Assembly (NCBI GenBank): GCA_037176845.1
Contig: JAYKXP010000049.1
Location: forward strand, 124,001 to 188,000
Source of the DNA: Paramarasmius palmivorus
Lineage: Eukaryota; Basidiomycota; Agaricomycetes; Agaricales; Marasmiaceae
Direction: 5' to 3'
DNA: 64,000 bases
The stretch's first letter is position 1, and the number at the start of each line of letters is the position of its first letter. A model generated the notes under the pieces. That model was not told the DNA's origin and ran no database searches. It saw nothing but the letters and a program-made list of their open reading frames with translations. Shown one piece after another: positions 12,610 to 22,845 of the stretch. A program made the position numbers and the translations under genes.

Positions 12610-15600
12610 CTACCCAGCCGTCATCCCAGTTCCTATACCCGGGGGAACACCCGGCGGTGTGCCTCCGTTGACCATTCCTCCGGAGTTCATCAAACTTTGT
12701 AGATCGAAATTGTCGGCCGGCTGGATATAGAATCCCTCGACAGAATAACTCGAAAGCAGGTCATCGAGGGAGTAAGAAGCTGATCATGGATGTCAGGGTC
12801 AAACTTACGACAAACTCTGGACGAACATACCTGCATCGGCGGCCTCCTTCGCGATGGAGGCCCTTAGAGATGTTTCCGTAGGGGGCGCGGTATTGTGAGG
12901 AAGATTGGGATCTATTGCTTGTTAACGCACTCAATAGAAAAGATGAGTAGGGGTCGCACTTGTGAACCGCTTCAACAATCCTCTATCCGGTAAAGATATG
13001 AATGTCTTTTTTAATCGTGGTCGCGTATTCAAGTTGATACCCAACCCAACAAGGCCTATATTTCGTTCCTGGGATTAGTACCACACCCCAGTATTTTAGG
13101 AACTCACCTCGAGCCCTTTGCTCTAATATCCCAGATACATACGAAACACCTGCCCAGTAATGCTCCATCTGACCGAGCGCTTTAATCAGTACTGAAAAAT
13201 TCTGCTTCGCCATCGAAGTCAACAAGAGTTCTGCCGTCCGACCCGAATTGTGGCGCTTCAGCGATGGCTCTTGCGAATCATCCATCATATCAGAACCCAA
13301 TGCGGTCAACTTCATGTCCTGAATGAACGATAGACTGGAACCCTTATGAGCGAATGGAAAAGGCGAACAAAAAGCCAACACCGACCATGCAACGTATACT
13401 GGTTGGACGGCATGCGGACTGTAAAGCTACATAAAAATGTCAGCCTCAATCTAACGAGAGAGAAAGTCAAACGGCTTACATATGACTGGCTCGCAAATAA
13501 GTCTGCAAAGACGAGGCATTCGCTGATCGTTCTCGAGCTCGCAAGTGCCAATTTTATAGACCGATCCATTGTTTGCGTCAACGGTGTCTCAGTCCCACTC
13601 GGGCTTGATAGAAGTTCAGGGTGGTAGACAAGGGCCATCACTGCATTGGCCCATAAATGAAGCGTCAGATACGTTCCCTGAAGAATAAACTGAGTCCCGG
13701 AACCCTAACATTCCAATAAAACACCTACTCCATGACCTCTGGCTTCTTGCCTCTTAAACGCTTCCACGCTCCATTTCATCTCCTCTGGCAACTCGGCATA
13801 GAACTGCACTAGCTGAGCTTGTAGACCGCTCAAAACCTCCGTACCCGTTCCCGCTCCAGGCCCGATGAGAGTCCTTACACGTCCGCGTCGCCCGTTGAGT
13901 ACGCTGGCTATCCGACCGCAAAGCACGAGTAATCGTACTAAGTGCTGAAACGGTACGGGTTGGACATCCTCGCCTAATGCTGTTGGGTCATTCGTTCGTG
14001 CGGGATCAGGGAAAAAGTCTTCATCGGTTGGGAGTGGTATCTCGATGATTTCTTCGGAAATGGAGGGTGGGCGGCCAGTTGAGAACGCCAATATTCGATC
14101 CTGCCTCGTGCTTTTCAGTATACTGAAAGGGTTTAATTAATTGAAGACCAACCGTAATAAAGAGGCTCCAGAACAGCAGCCGTGTTCGTACAACATGCGC
14201 CAGCGATTCATATATCTCGGATATCTAAAGAGACCGTCAGATGACCCGGTAAATCATCAAGAAAACCGCTCCAAGGAACCACTAACTTCATGTAATCCGA
14301 GGTCAAGTGCCATCCTAATGGCCATACTACGGTTGCCGCAATGTCATTTTGATGCTTTATGCGTGCGAGGGTGTTGAACTCGGTGACTTACCCGGAATAT
14401 TGCTGTAGAAATCCGATTATCCGAATGAACTAGAAAACAAGAGAATCTCATCCTCACCCACAGACCACTATCAGAGTTCTATGACCATGGAAGTGAGCTT
14501 CAATTTGCAGGAACGAATCGTGCACATACTTGTCCATAATTAGCCCATGCTAACAACAAAAGTCCAGTTACCACGTCCGTGGTCGGTAAGTGTAACAGGG
14601 GTATTATCAACTCCTGCGCCTTAGTGATGAATGGTGCACAAGCCTAGATATCAATGGAAACACGAGTCAACGCGTATGGAAGAAAAATGATTATCCCAAC
14701 TCACGTTTGCTGGTGAATTGCTTCCTGAAGGATGAAACCTGGGTAACTTCAGAAACTGACGAGAACTATGGCAGTGCGAAGCCTACCGTGCGCTGATAGC
14801 GCAGATACCTGTTACCAGAGTGAGAATTTCAAATGATGGTCTTGAAACGAGTAGGCGGACCCACAATTCAACAGGAATGCAGACATAGTCCCGGTCTCAA
14901 GTCGTTCCTCCATCCTCTTTCTGCTGATGCTTGGGAAATGCCGACTCATAGTCCGAAAGAACGTATCCAGCAAGGGTATGTAGACGGAAGGTAGAGGTAG
15001 GCCACTTTCATCGAACATCTGGTCCGGAGGTTCGGGCGACCCAGGTTTTGACTGGGCCGTGGCCATCGGAGCACTGACATTAGACTTCTGAATTCGAGGC
15101 TGTAGCTTGAGAGAGATCCGATTGATTCCTGGGCTGCATGTTCGATGACGTTCAGTAACAGGTGGTTCGAGGACAATGAATGATGCGTACTGAATTGCAG
15201 TCGAACCCGACTATTCCACGGGAGAATGATGATTAACATTTGGAGTTGCTAGATCCCACGAGAAAGACGTACGAAGCGATAGTAGTAAAGTTCCAAGCCT
15301 TCCTGTCGGGTTGGATCCCCATCGATATAGGCAACATTTGATTCGAGTGCGCGTGCTATTTGTGCAGTTTCCTTCTCAGCGGTGTTGCCAAAATGCGAGA
15401 AATTCATGGGTGGTGAGGGTGGTGATACATTCTGAGTTTTGGACTGCGCAGGCCAGATGTACGATGGGGTCAGTAAAGAACCGGGCATGGGGTAATTCCA
15501 CATATTGGCGTGGGGAGACCCAGACATTACGTGCTGTGCGGAGGCTATCGGGGTCGCGTTGGGCTGATAGAAATTTGTTAGGCTTGCTCTCGGAAAATAA

Positions 15601-16143
15601 CAACCGCTCGCTCACCCATAGAGTCGGTGACTCAACAGTAGGTCTATCGGATATGCCAGTATTACTGTAGGAAGTCGAAGGCACAGGTTGGTGAGAGTGC
15701 CTCTGTGGTAGCATTTCCCCAGCACGAGAGTAACCGCCGTTCATGACATCTTGGTGAGTAGGTATATGTTGCATGACTCCAGTGACTGCCGCTTGCGCCT
15801 GTGCCTGTGCGACCGCAGCCTCTCTTTCTCGACGTTCCTCTTCCTCCATTTCTCTCCGGGTTCGTTTTCTCTTCCTTCCTGCAGGCCAAGTACAGACTTC
15901 ACCGACTTTTTGACAGGCATTGCACGTCGGTTTTTCACCCGAACACCTAGCCCGCTTTGCTCGACATCGTAGACATGCTAACGGAACGCGTTTTTCATTG
16001 GCTTGCTGGTCGGCTTGGTGCCCCCTTTGCGGAACATTTGAGGATGGTGTATCCGAAGAGCCGTTCGCCAGAGGAGATTGGTCCGAAGATAAGGATTGCG
16101 GAGAGGTTTTTGAGTATTCCTGGGGTGACCGCGAGTGATCCAT
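12610..16143 (-). CDS. Zn2Cys6 fungal transcription factor, likely cluster regulator
   Basis: The N-terminus carries a Gal4-type zinc cluster at about residues 56-83: CLRCRAKRARC, then SGEKPTC, NAC, QKVGEVC, spacing C-x2-C-x6-C-x6-C-x2-C-x6-C. A basic stretch (RKRKRTRREMEEEERRERE) and an Ala/Gln tract follow. The middle region contains LLDTFFRTMSRHFPSISRKR and METGTMSAFLLNC-like text typical of the fungal-specific transcription factor (MHR) domain. Many short introns break the gene; the C-terminus is Gly/Pro-rich, ending GIGTGMTAG at 12,610. Exon borders in the middle third were not all resolved. It sits between the kinase and dehydrogenase genes of the putative sugar cluster, the usual place for a pathway-specific activator. 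A GGTCCGAACC palindrome-like site lies about 130 bases upstream of its ATG, so autoregulation is possible. Confidence 0.85.
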
Positions 16144-16267
16144 TGGGGTCCGAGTATAAAACTAATCGTCGAGTCTGGTGAAGGAACGGAAAATGGATTC
16201 TTCCCCTTTCCTCTAGTGGCAATGATATTGCGTAAGCATTTCGACCGAAGACCCCGAAGCTTGGCCC

Positions 16268-16283
16268 GATGGTCCGAACCATC
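16268..16283. promoter_or_regulatory. Candidate regulator site (GATGGTCCGAACCATC)
   Basis: Near-perfect dyad 125-140 bases upstream of the zinc-cluster regulator's ATG and downstream of the dehydrogenase stop. It contains GGTCCG, also present in the dehydrogenase/isomerase promoter. Zn2Cys6 proteins usually bind CGG-type half sites as dimers. Binding is inferred, not shown. Confidence 0.35.
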
Positions 16284-16353
16284 TCAAGTTTGCTTTGCAG
16301 AATAGATTACTATATGGTATACCTACTGATACAATACCAAGTGGTACTTTCTT

Positions 16354-17599
16354 TTATGCAATTCCAGCCTCGACATCCTTCTTAAATTGCTCTACAATTG
16401 GCACCATGCCACCCTCATCGACCACGAACCCTAAGCTCAAGGGATATGAATTGTCAAACCGTGCCGGCCAAGATGAGACAATCCGTCGGTTGGTGGGATC
16501 ATCCTTGAACTTGACAAGTTTGAGAGCATCCTTCCCTGCGACCTTCTCCAGTGCCTCCAGTTCCTCACGAACGGTCGTCGTGAAACCAGGTAGGCAAACA
16601 ACCCGAGTGTGTTTGAAGAACTTGTCGGCAGGTACATGTTTCGCAATAACAAAGTTCTTAATCGTGATCTCGGGACTGGCAACCCAAGCGGCAAGATTAA
16701 GTTCGGGTGAGTCTAGCGAGTCACCGATAGGGCAGATAGCCTCAACTCCCTTGAGAGGCTCACGAATGATACCTAGGGAAAATTAGCACAAGCTTGATCA
16801 GCCTCCTGGCATAAGGTTTCCATACCAGATATGAAAGCCGACGTTGCTGCAGATGGAACACCGGGACGGACAACAATCGTAGGAAGACGGATGATACGAC
16901 CATCCACGTAACCTCTTCTTGTGAATTCGTTGACAAGAAGCTCGGAGCTGAGCTTTCCCGTGCCGTATGCGCCTTCAGGAGTGGCAATGGTGTCAGGCTT
17001 CACGACTTCGGGCTGTTTTGTGGTGCCTGTATGTGAATAAGAGACCATGTTAGGTGAGAGGATGACGTACCAGAGGGCCACCATAGACGGCGAGCGAGGA
17101 GGTGAAGACGAACTTGATCGGTGACGAGACTTTGCTACCATACTTTCTGGCAGCTTGGAGCATCTCTCGGATAGAGTCAATGTTGACCTGTATTCATGAA
17201 GAGTTTGGGTGAGTCGGAGACAAGGAACGCATAGTCAACAACGTTTACCTTCAATCCAAGGTCAAAGTTGTCTTCAGATCCACGAGACATGATGCCGTGT
17301 AGACAGTAGATAGTATCGGGGATACCAAACTCAGTGTTGAAAAGTTTGTCGATTTGTGCAGGGTCCGTGAGGTCCGCCTTGAATGTGACGGCCTTTGCGC
17401 CCTGTGGTGTCTTTGGCTCAACGATGTCGGCAAGGATGAAGTGCGGATTCGGCGTCTTGGGGTCCTCGATAAGAGCACCCGAAAGCTAAAATCCACAATA
17501 GTCAGCAACTGGCTCACACGAAAGGGTAAAGCAGAGACGCACGAGGCCACCAAGCCATCCAGCAGCACCAGTAATCAAGACAACACTCTTGTCAGACAT
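16354..17599 (-). CDS. NAD-dependent dehydrogenase, D-erythronate dehydrogenase (DenD)-like
   Basis: Extended short-chain dehydrogenase/epimerase-fold protein. The N-terminus MSDKSVVLITGAAGWLGG has the Rossmann GxxGxxG motif. Then come LADIVEPKTPQGAKAV, a conserved TIYCLHGIMSRGSEDNFDLG, the catalytic-type FVFTSSLAVYGG and the Tyr-x3-Lys pair in GAYGTGKLSSELLVNEF. RIIRLPTIVVRPGVPSAA followed by FISGIIREPLKG is the signature that separates the DenD group, D-erythronate 2-dehydrogenases of tetronate pathways, from other epimerases. The C-terminus runs through RRIVSSWPARFDNSYPLSLG to VEAGIA. About five exons. A TATATAAA-like element on the minus strand lies about 70 bases upstream of the ATG. The gene is divergent from the isomerase gene with a 399-base shared promoter. 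Other members of the group act on different hydroxy acids, so the exact substrate is open. Confidence 0.85.
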
Positions 17600-17998
17600 A
17601 GTAGAGGACGAAGGGCGAGAAACGTGTGTGAAAACAAAGTATAGTATGAAAACATGTCGGTATGTTTTATATACCGGAATATCTCCATGATTTAGGGACT
17701 TCGGAGAGAGGAACCAAGGGGCTTGGAGGCGCCGGAGGACAACAAGTCAGCCGCTCAGGCCGATTAGATGTATCGGTCCGTAAAATCCCACGGACCATTC
17801 CTCCGCCATTTACTTCCATCATCGCGGGCCAAACATAGGTCCTATTTTTTCAACGCCAAACGTAGCCTCGGAATTCCGGGACAAAGTGTCGTTTTATCAT
17901 GGTCCTGGTAGAAAAGAATGAGGAATCTTGCCTCCCAGTCAATCCTCTTTTGATAATTTCGGAACTTGCATCTCTTCTTTCGTATTCACGCTGCAGTA
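17600..17998. promoter_or_regulatory. Shared divergent promoter (dehydrogenase / isomerase)
   Basis: 399 bases between two divergently transcribed cluster genes. It holds a TATA-like element for the minus-strand gene (about 17,665-17,674) and the perfect inverted repeat listed at 17,775-17,796. No other gene is visible. Confidence 0.6.
17775..17796. promoter_or_regulatory. Perfect inverted repeat, candidate operator of the cluster
   Basis: GGTCCGT, eight spacer bases, then ACGGACC: two perfect 7-base arms placed centrally between the divergent dehydrogenase and isomerase genes. CGG/CCG half-sites in inverted orientation are the usual target layout of Zn2Cys6 dimers, and such a regulator is encoded in the cluster. 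Related CGGTCC and CGGACC words occur at 21,316 and 21,405 in the transporter/aldolase promoter. Confidence 0.45.
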
Positions 17999-18613
17999 AT
18001 GGCCATCGATGCGTCTCCTTTGAAATGGCGAGTTGTTGTTGGCGCGGATGTATGTCAGTCATTCAATGTTCCGTATAGAACGCTAATGCCCCGTCTTTGC
18101 TATAGGAAGCTGGGGTTGCATACAAGAACATTCTCAAAGCAGACCTTGAGAAAGACCCTCGTGTTACTCAAGTCATTGACGTCGGGGTCGATACCGACAA
18201 AGACAAGACTGCCTACCCACATGTTGCCGTGACTGCCGCCAAGAAGGTCGCAGCTGGCGAAGCCGATCGTGCCATCCTTATTTGCGGGACTGGACTGGGT
18301 ATGTTTGTATCCGGTCGTTTGTTCATTACCTGTACTAACTGGCGGTATGATTCTACAAGGCGTCGCAATCTCCGCCAACAAAGTACCAGGCATTCGCGCT
18401 GTCACTGCTCACGACAGCTTTTCCGTGGAGCGATCAATTCTCAGTAACGACGCTCAGGTACTCTGTATGGGGCAACGGGTCATCGGTATCGAGCTAGCGA
18501 GGCGCCTGGTCAAGGAGTGGTTGGGTTATGTATTTGACAAGTCATCTCCATCTCAGGCAAAGGTCGAAGCTCTTTCGCAGTATGAAACCGTCCCAGGAGA
18601 CTGCAAATGCTAA
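17999..18613 (+). CDS. RpiB/LacAB-family sugar-phosphate isomerase, 165 aa
   Basis: Aldose-ketose isomerase of the ribose-5-phosphate isomerase B family. Three exons, 17,999-18,049, 18,106-18,298 and 18,360-18,613, joined by GT-AG introns, give an uninterrupted protein. The ATG at 17,999 yields [17 protein letters not shown]; an in-frame upstream codon would add residues that the family does not have. The catalytic-cysteine motif is intact ([20 protein letters not shown]), followed by [19 protein letters not shown] and [12 protein letters not shown]. The HDSFSVERS segment differs from ordinary RpiB (usually a Tyr-x-Ala-Arg-type segment) and resembles the isomerases of tetrulose-phosphate pathways as I remember them. 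Most fungi use the unrelated RpiA for pentoses, so an RpiB gene next to a Dak-type kinase suggests a special substrate such as erythrulose-4-phosphate. Confidence 0.88.
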
Positions 18614-18908
18614 GACACCCTTAATAGAAGTTGCATTGTAATGAACATATTGTTTTTGTAAAGTCCTTCCAACCGGTGGTTTTACATTCTACAGAGTCGA
18701 GCACTTCCTGGTCTATCTGAGATGTCCGAATTGACACATGTAAGTCATTCCTAAACAATGGAAATGGGGTGCTTGAAGGCAGCCACTGAACTATTCGCGC
18801 CTGCATTACTGTAAAACTTGAATTCATTAATTGCGCTAATACATAAGTGCCTACATATACTACTAATGTTTAAGAAATGCATTAAAACAGGGACCTCGTC
18901 GCCTGGAA

Positions 18909-20874
18909 CTAAACACTGGATTCTTCCACTTGCTTAGCACTCTCGTCCAGAGTCGCCGATGGATACTTGGCGAGGAGATACTTGAGGACTTGCGCAAGAA
19001 CCGCTAAAGCAAGAACGAAAGCACTAGAAGAACACTCAATACGCGAGAACGCTGGTGTTGCAATTGAACTTACGTTGTAGTGGCAAACCCTTGAACATAA
19101 CGAGGTCCAGTCCTATCCGGCCATAGGAACGAGCCGTAGATGGAGGCGCTATAACTCAATGATCAGATGTCTTTGCTTAATTCGATCTAACGTATCACTC
19201 ACGAGTTTCCAAGACCATTAACCAGAGCAATAGCAACAGCTCGCTTTTCTGCTGGGAACGGGATGACGCTGGATACCCACTAGAAGCAAGAGAAGTCAGA
19301 TTAGAAAGCGAGGTAAGCAGATGGATCGGAACTCACAAGAAGCGTCAGCGGGCAAGCTGCATATACACCACCGACAGCAAAGCACAAGAATGCATATTTA
19401 GCCTTCTTGTTGTCCACAGCGACAGTGATAATAAACGAAATTCCCGCAATCAAGCTGGCTATCGTGACATAGTTGCCTCTTTCCTTTCTGATATCGGAAA
19501 TGAAGCAAAATACGACGATACTGACGAGGGCGACAGCATAAATGGGGATCGTCATGTATCTATTTAGAGTGAATGTTAACCCTCAAGCTCGACGCGTGAA
19601 ACCAGAGAAAGACGGGACACTCACTGCTTCATATATCCACTATAGCCCAGTTGTCCAACCAGAGTTGGAATGAAATACTGAATGGTCTGAGACCCGGTGG
19701 CCAGCATGTACATCACGGCAAGCATCCAGGTGCGCCAGTCGGTGACAGTCATCTTGAACGCCTCGCCGTGAGTTGGCTCCAATGCTTTATCACCACCAGC
19801 GTTTCCGATACCGTCGTAGGCCAGTCTTTGGGTCGCGATGAACTACGATAAATATTCAAGCCACTTAGCCAACGCTCATTGTTTCACAGTCAACCGACGA
19901 CTTACTCGTTCTTCGGGGGTGAGCCACGTAGTGGTGCTAGGCCAATCAGGTAAAAAGTACCAAGTCACACAGCCTGGGGAAAGTCAAGTCAAGCAGACCG
20001 AGAGGAAAATGGTATGAGACACTAACCAGCAGCCGAAGAAGCAACTCCTTCGATGAGGAGAAGCCATTGCCAGCCCTCGAGACCCCGCGCGTACTTGAGA
20101 TTGTCAGTGATTACTCCGGCAAGGAGTCCTGAGAAAGCACCCTGTAGGACCGCTATGAGACTTACAACTACAGCGAGAAGGAGTCACACTGACCGATACA
20201 GCAGTGGCGGTATAGTATATCGAGAATCGCTTGGCCAATTCGTGACGTTTGTACCACGAAGAAAGATAAAAGGCAACACCTGGAGCGAACCCAGCTTCGA
20301 CTACACCCAAAGCGAAACGAATACCGGCGAGTTGATGCCAGTTGGAAACAGCGGCCATGCAGGCAGCGACAGCTCCCCATAAGAAGCAAAGACCCGAAAG
20401 GCTATGAGTGAGGTCAGGAATAGTGTTGAGCAATATTAACAGCGTTGTCTTACAAGAATGATGGTCTCACTCGCGTGAGGACCATGTTGGCGGGCACTTC
20501 GAAAACAACATAGGAGACCTGGTACAAGATGGCGGTAAGTCAACGAACGACGCATGGTGCACTTGGGCTGAAAATACTCACAAAGAAAACCAAAAGAACG
20601 ACGGAGTATTGAGTAGAAGTCAGCCCTAAGGCTTCTTCCATCCCTCCAGCTTTGGCATTTCCGATGTTGGCTCTATCCAGGTACGAAAGTGTGTACAGGA
20701 CCCAGATAGTGGGAACCTACGCAAAGTTTCATTAATTAAAGTCTAAAATGTAAAGAGACAACGTACAATATGCATGTCAATCTTCCTGACGAGCCTTTTC
20801 TCTGCATCCGACCCGGGAGCATAGGTCATTTGAGAGAACTCTTCTCGCCATTCTTGCTCGGGTTTTTGCACCAT
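18909..20874 (-). CDS. MFS transporter, ACS (anion:cation symporter) family
   Basis: Likely plasma-membrane importer. The ATG at 20,874 gives MVQKPEQEWREEFSQMTY; the next exon carries WVLYTLSYLDRANIGNA, whose DRxNIGNA motif in the first membrane helix marks the Dal5/Tna1-type ACS group of carboxylate and vitamin transporters. Further pieces are RFALGVVEAGFAPGVAFYLS (helix 4) and SWYKRHELAKRFSIYYTA. Many short introns separate single helices. The tail is hydrophilic, ending ESAKQVEESSV at 18,909. It is divergent from the aldolase gene across 613 bases. ACS members usually carry small organic acids, which would suit a sugar acid such as a tetronate feeding the DenD-like dehydrogenase. The substrate is an inference. 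Confidence 0.85.
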
Positions 20875-21487
20875 GTCGGAGTAGGCAAGAATGCGAAGGA
20901 TGAATGCGGGGAAACACGAACCGTGATTATACGCGTCGACCTTTTTGTACACGCGCAAAAGTGGCTGCCGCAGGTAAAATTTGTGGGTGGAACAAATATG
21001 AAGCACAGGAACCAACACCCCGCTGTGGAGGTGCAAACCCCCACCTGGAATTATATCTATCCGGCTGGATCTGGACCCCGAAGTGCCGCATTTGAGGGGT
21101 TGAGCTGGGGAAACTGGGGAACCAGCTTTTCTTTCAACTCTAGAGATTTTATGCTTTGAAGTTTGGATCTACCGTGCAGAAGATGAGCTTGTAAAGTAGG
21201 TACTCCTTGGCAGGAGAGTCTACTTGTCAAGACTTGGTCGAATATCAGCTGACTATCTGGAACGATTGCCAGCGGTATTTTCGATGAGTGGTAACGGTCA
21301 GAAAGTCGGCCGTGCCGGTCCAGAGCGGTCGGCATGGATGTGACGTGTAACGTGACATCTGCCATCCGGAACGATTATGTAATATACTTCCTGCACTCCG
21401 GAAGCGGACCTTGGCCTTCGGAAAACTCTCACTCCTTAAGAACGATGGGAAAGCAAATCCATCTTCCTGGAACGCTCAGTTATCACG
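20875..21487. promoter_or_regulatory. Shared divergent promoter (transporter / aldolase)
   Basis: 613 bases with no gene. It contains several CGG-rich words: CCGGTCC near 21,315, GCGGTCGG just after it, and GCGGACC near 21,404. They match the half-site of the operator candidate at 17,775. An ATG at 21,445 is in frame only until a stop before the true aldolase start, so it is probably 5' leader. Confidence 0.45.
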
Positions 21488-22621
21488 ATGTCGACTCAAG
21501 GACTTGAAGGAAACAGAACTCTGGACATCTTGTACAAGGCTGAGAGGGGTGGATACGGTATTCTCGCTCAGACATGGTGAGCAAACCAGTTCTTGTTTAT
21601 GGCATTGAACTAACACTTGCACAGTTATGATGCTCATTCAGTGATTGGCCTTGTTCGTGCTGCTGAGAGGCTGAAGAGTCCTGCACTTTTGCAACTATTC
21701 CCAGTCACGCTAGCGTATGGAAAGGGTCCTTTTCTTCAGTTCTGTCTCAACGCGTCAGTGATCTTCTCAAAGTATCGAAGAAGACGTGCTGAAAACACAG
21801 CAGGGCTCATGGCGCATCCGTACCCATCGCGGTCCATCTCGATCACGCCACAGATCCTGAGCATATCGAGCTCGCATTAAGTCTCGCTGAGCAGGGGATT
21901 GCATTCGATAGTATAATGGTTGACGCCAGCCATGCAGACGTGAGTATTGTTCTCTGCTTCCTCGCCATCCAGCCGACACGCTTTCTAGAGTGACGAGGAG
22001 AACATTGCAATTGCCAGGCCATATGTCGAACGCGCTCGCAAACTCGGCATCGCAGTCGAAGTTGAACTTGGTCGTTTAGAGGGTGGTGAAGCTGGTCTTC
22101 GTATGATCTCAGACGCCAAGCTCACCGACCCTGCTAAGGCTGTCGAATTCATAAAAGGGCATGTCTTACTGGCATTAGAGTCAAATATGACTACTGATAC
22201 ATCGCAATAGCACCGGCGCAGTGATTCTTGCACCCAGTATTGGCAACCTTCACGGTTCATATATCAACCCACCTAATTTCAGGCAAGACATGTAAGCTCA
22301 CACATTCATTGGGTTCGCGTACCCATGTTGACATACGCGGTTTTTAGTCTTCGAGACCTTCGCTCTATATTCCAAGGCCAAGGTATCCCAATCTGTTTAC
22401 ACGGTACAGACGAACTCCCCGACGAACTCTTCCGAGAATGTGTCAAGAGTGGTGTCAGCAAATTCAATGTCAACTCATGGGCCCGCGATCCTTATGTTAA
22501 GGCACTTACTGCTGCACTTCAGACGAAACCTTTCCCAGACGCTGTCGAGGAGGCGACTGAGGTATTTGCGAGTGTCTGCGAGAGGTTCATTAAGCTATTT
22601 GGATCCGATGGAAAGGCTTAA
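21488..22621 (+). CDS. Class II (metal) ketose-bisphosphate aldolase
   Basis: TIM-barrel, zinc-dependent aldolase of the fructose/tagatose-bisphosphate aldolase family, which cleaves a ketose phosphate to dihydroxyacetone phosphate plus an aldehyde. The ATG at 21,488 gives MSTQGLEGNRTLDILYKAE; then AVHLDHATDPEHIE (metal-binding His), IMVDASHADSDEENIA, AVEVELGRLEGGEAG, SIGNLHGSYINPP (second metal His) and ICLHGTDELPDELF (third), then GVSKFNVNSW. These place it with the shorter GatY/KbaY/AplA-like enzymes, not with yeast-type Fba1, which is longer. Five or six exons; a 47-base intron (GTCAGT donor) precedes RAHGASVPIAVHL. It closes the cluster and would supply its carbon-carbon cleavage step. 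Substrate chain length cannot be read from sequence. Confidence 0.88.
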
Positions 22622-22845
22622 ATCTACACTAACTAATGTAACTTGTACTTCTTACGACGCGATTCCGATGGTATGGCATCCTGAGCTCAGAATATAGCCT
22701 AAATTGTGATATTCGAAAGCAGACATGAATTTAGACAACAAGTAAAGAATAAAGTGGTATACAAAACCCACAGTAAATGTAACTATAAAAAGTCCTTCGT
22801 GTCCATTGACAACAGAATGAAATAAATCATAAGCAAAAAGGTACC

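Noticed and set aside
16354..17599. Dehydrogenase as an NmrA-like regulator or a sterol/dihydroflavonol reductase
   Set aside because: The GIMSRGSEDNFDLG and RLPTIVVRPG...FISGIIREPL signatures fit the D-erythronate dehydrogenase group better.
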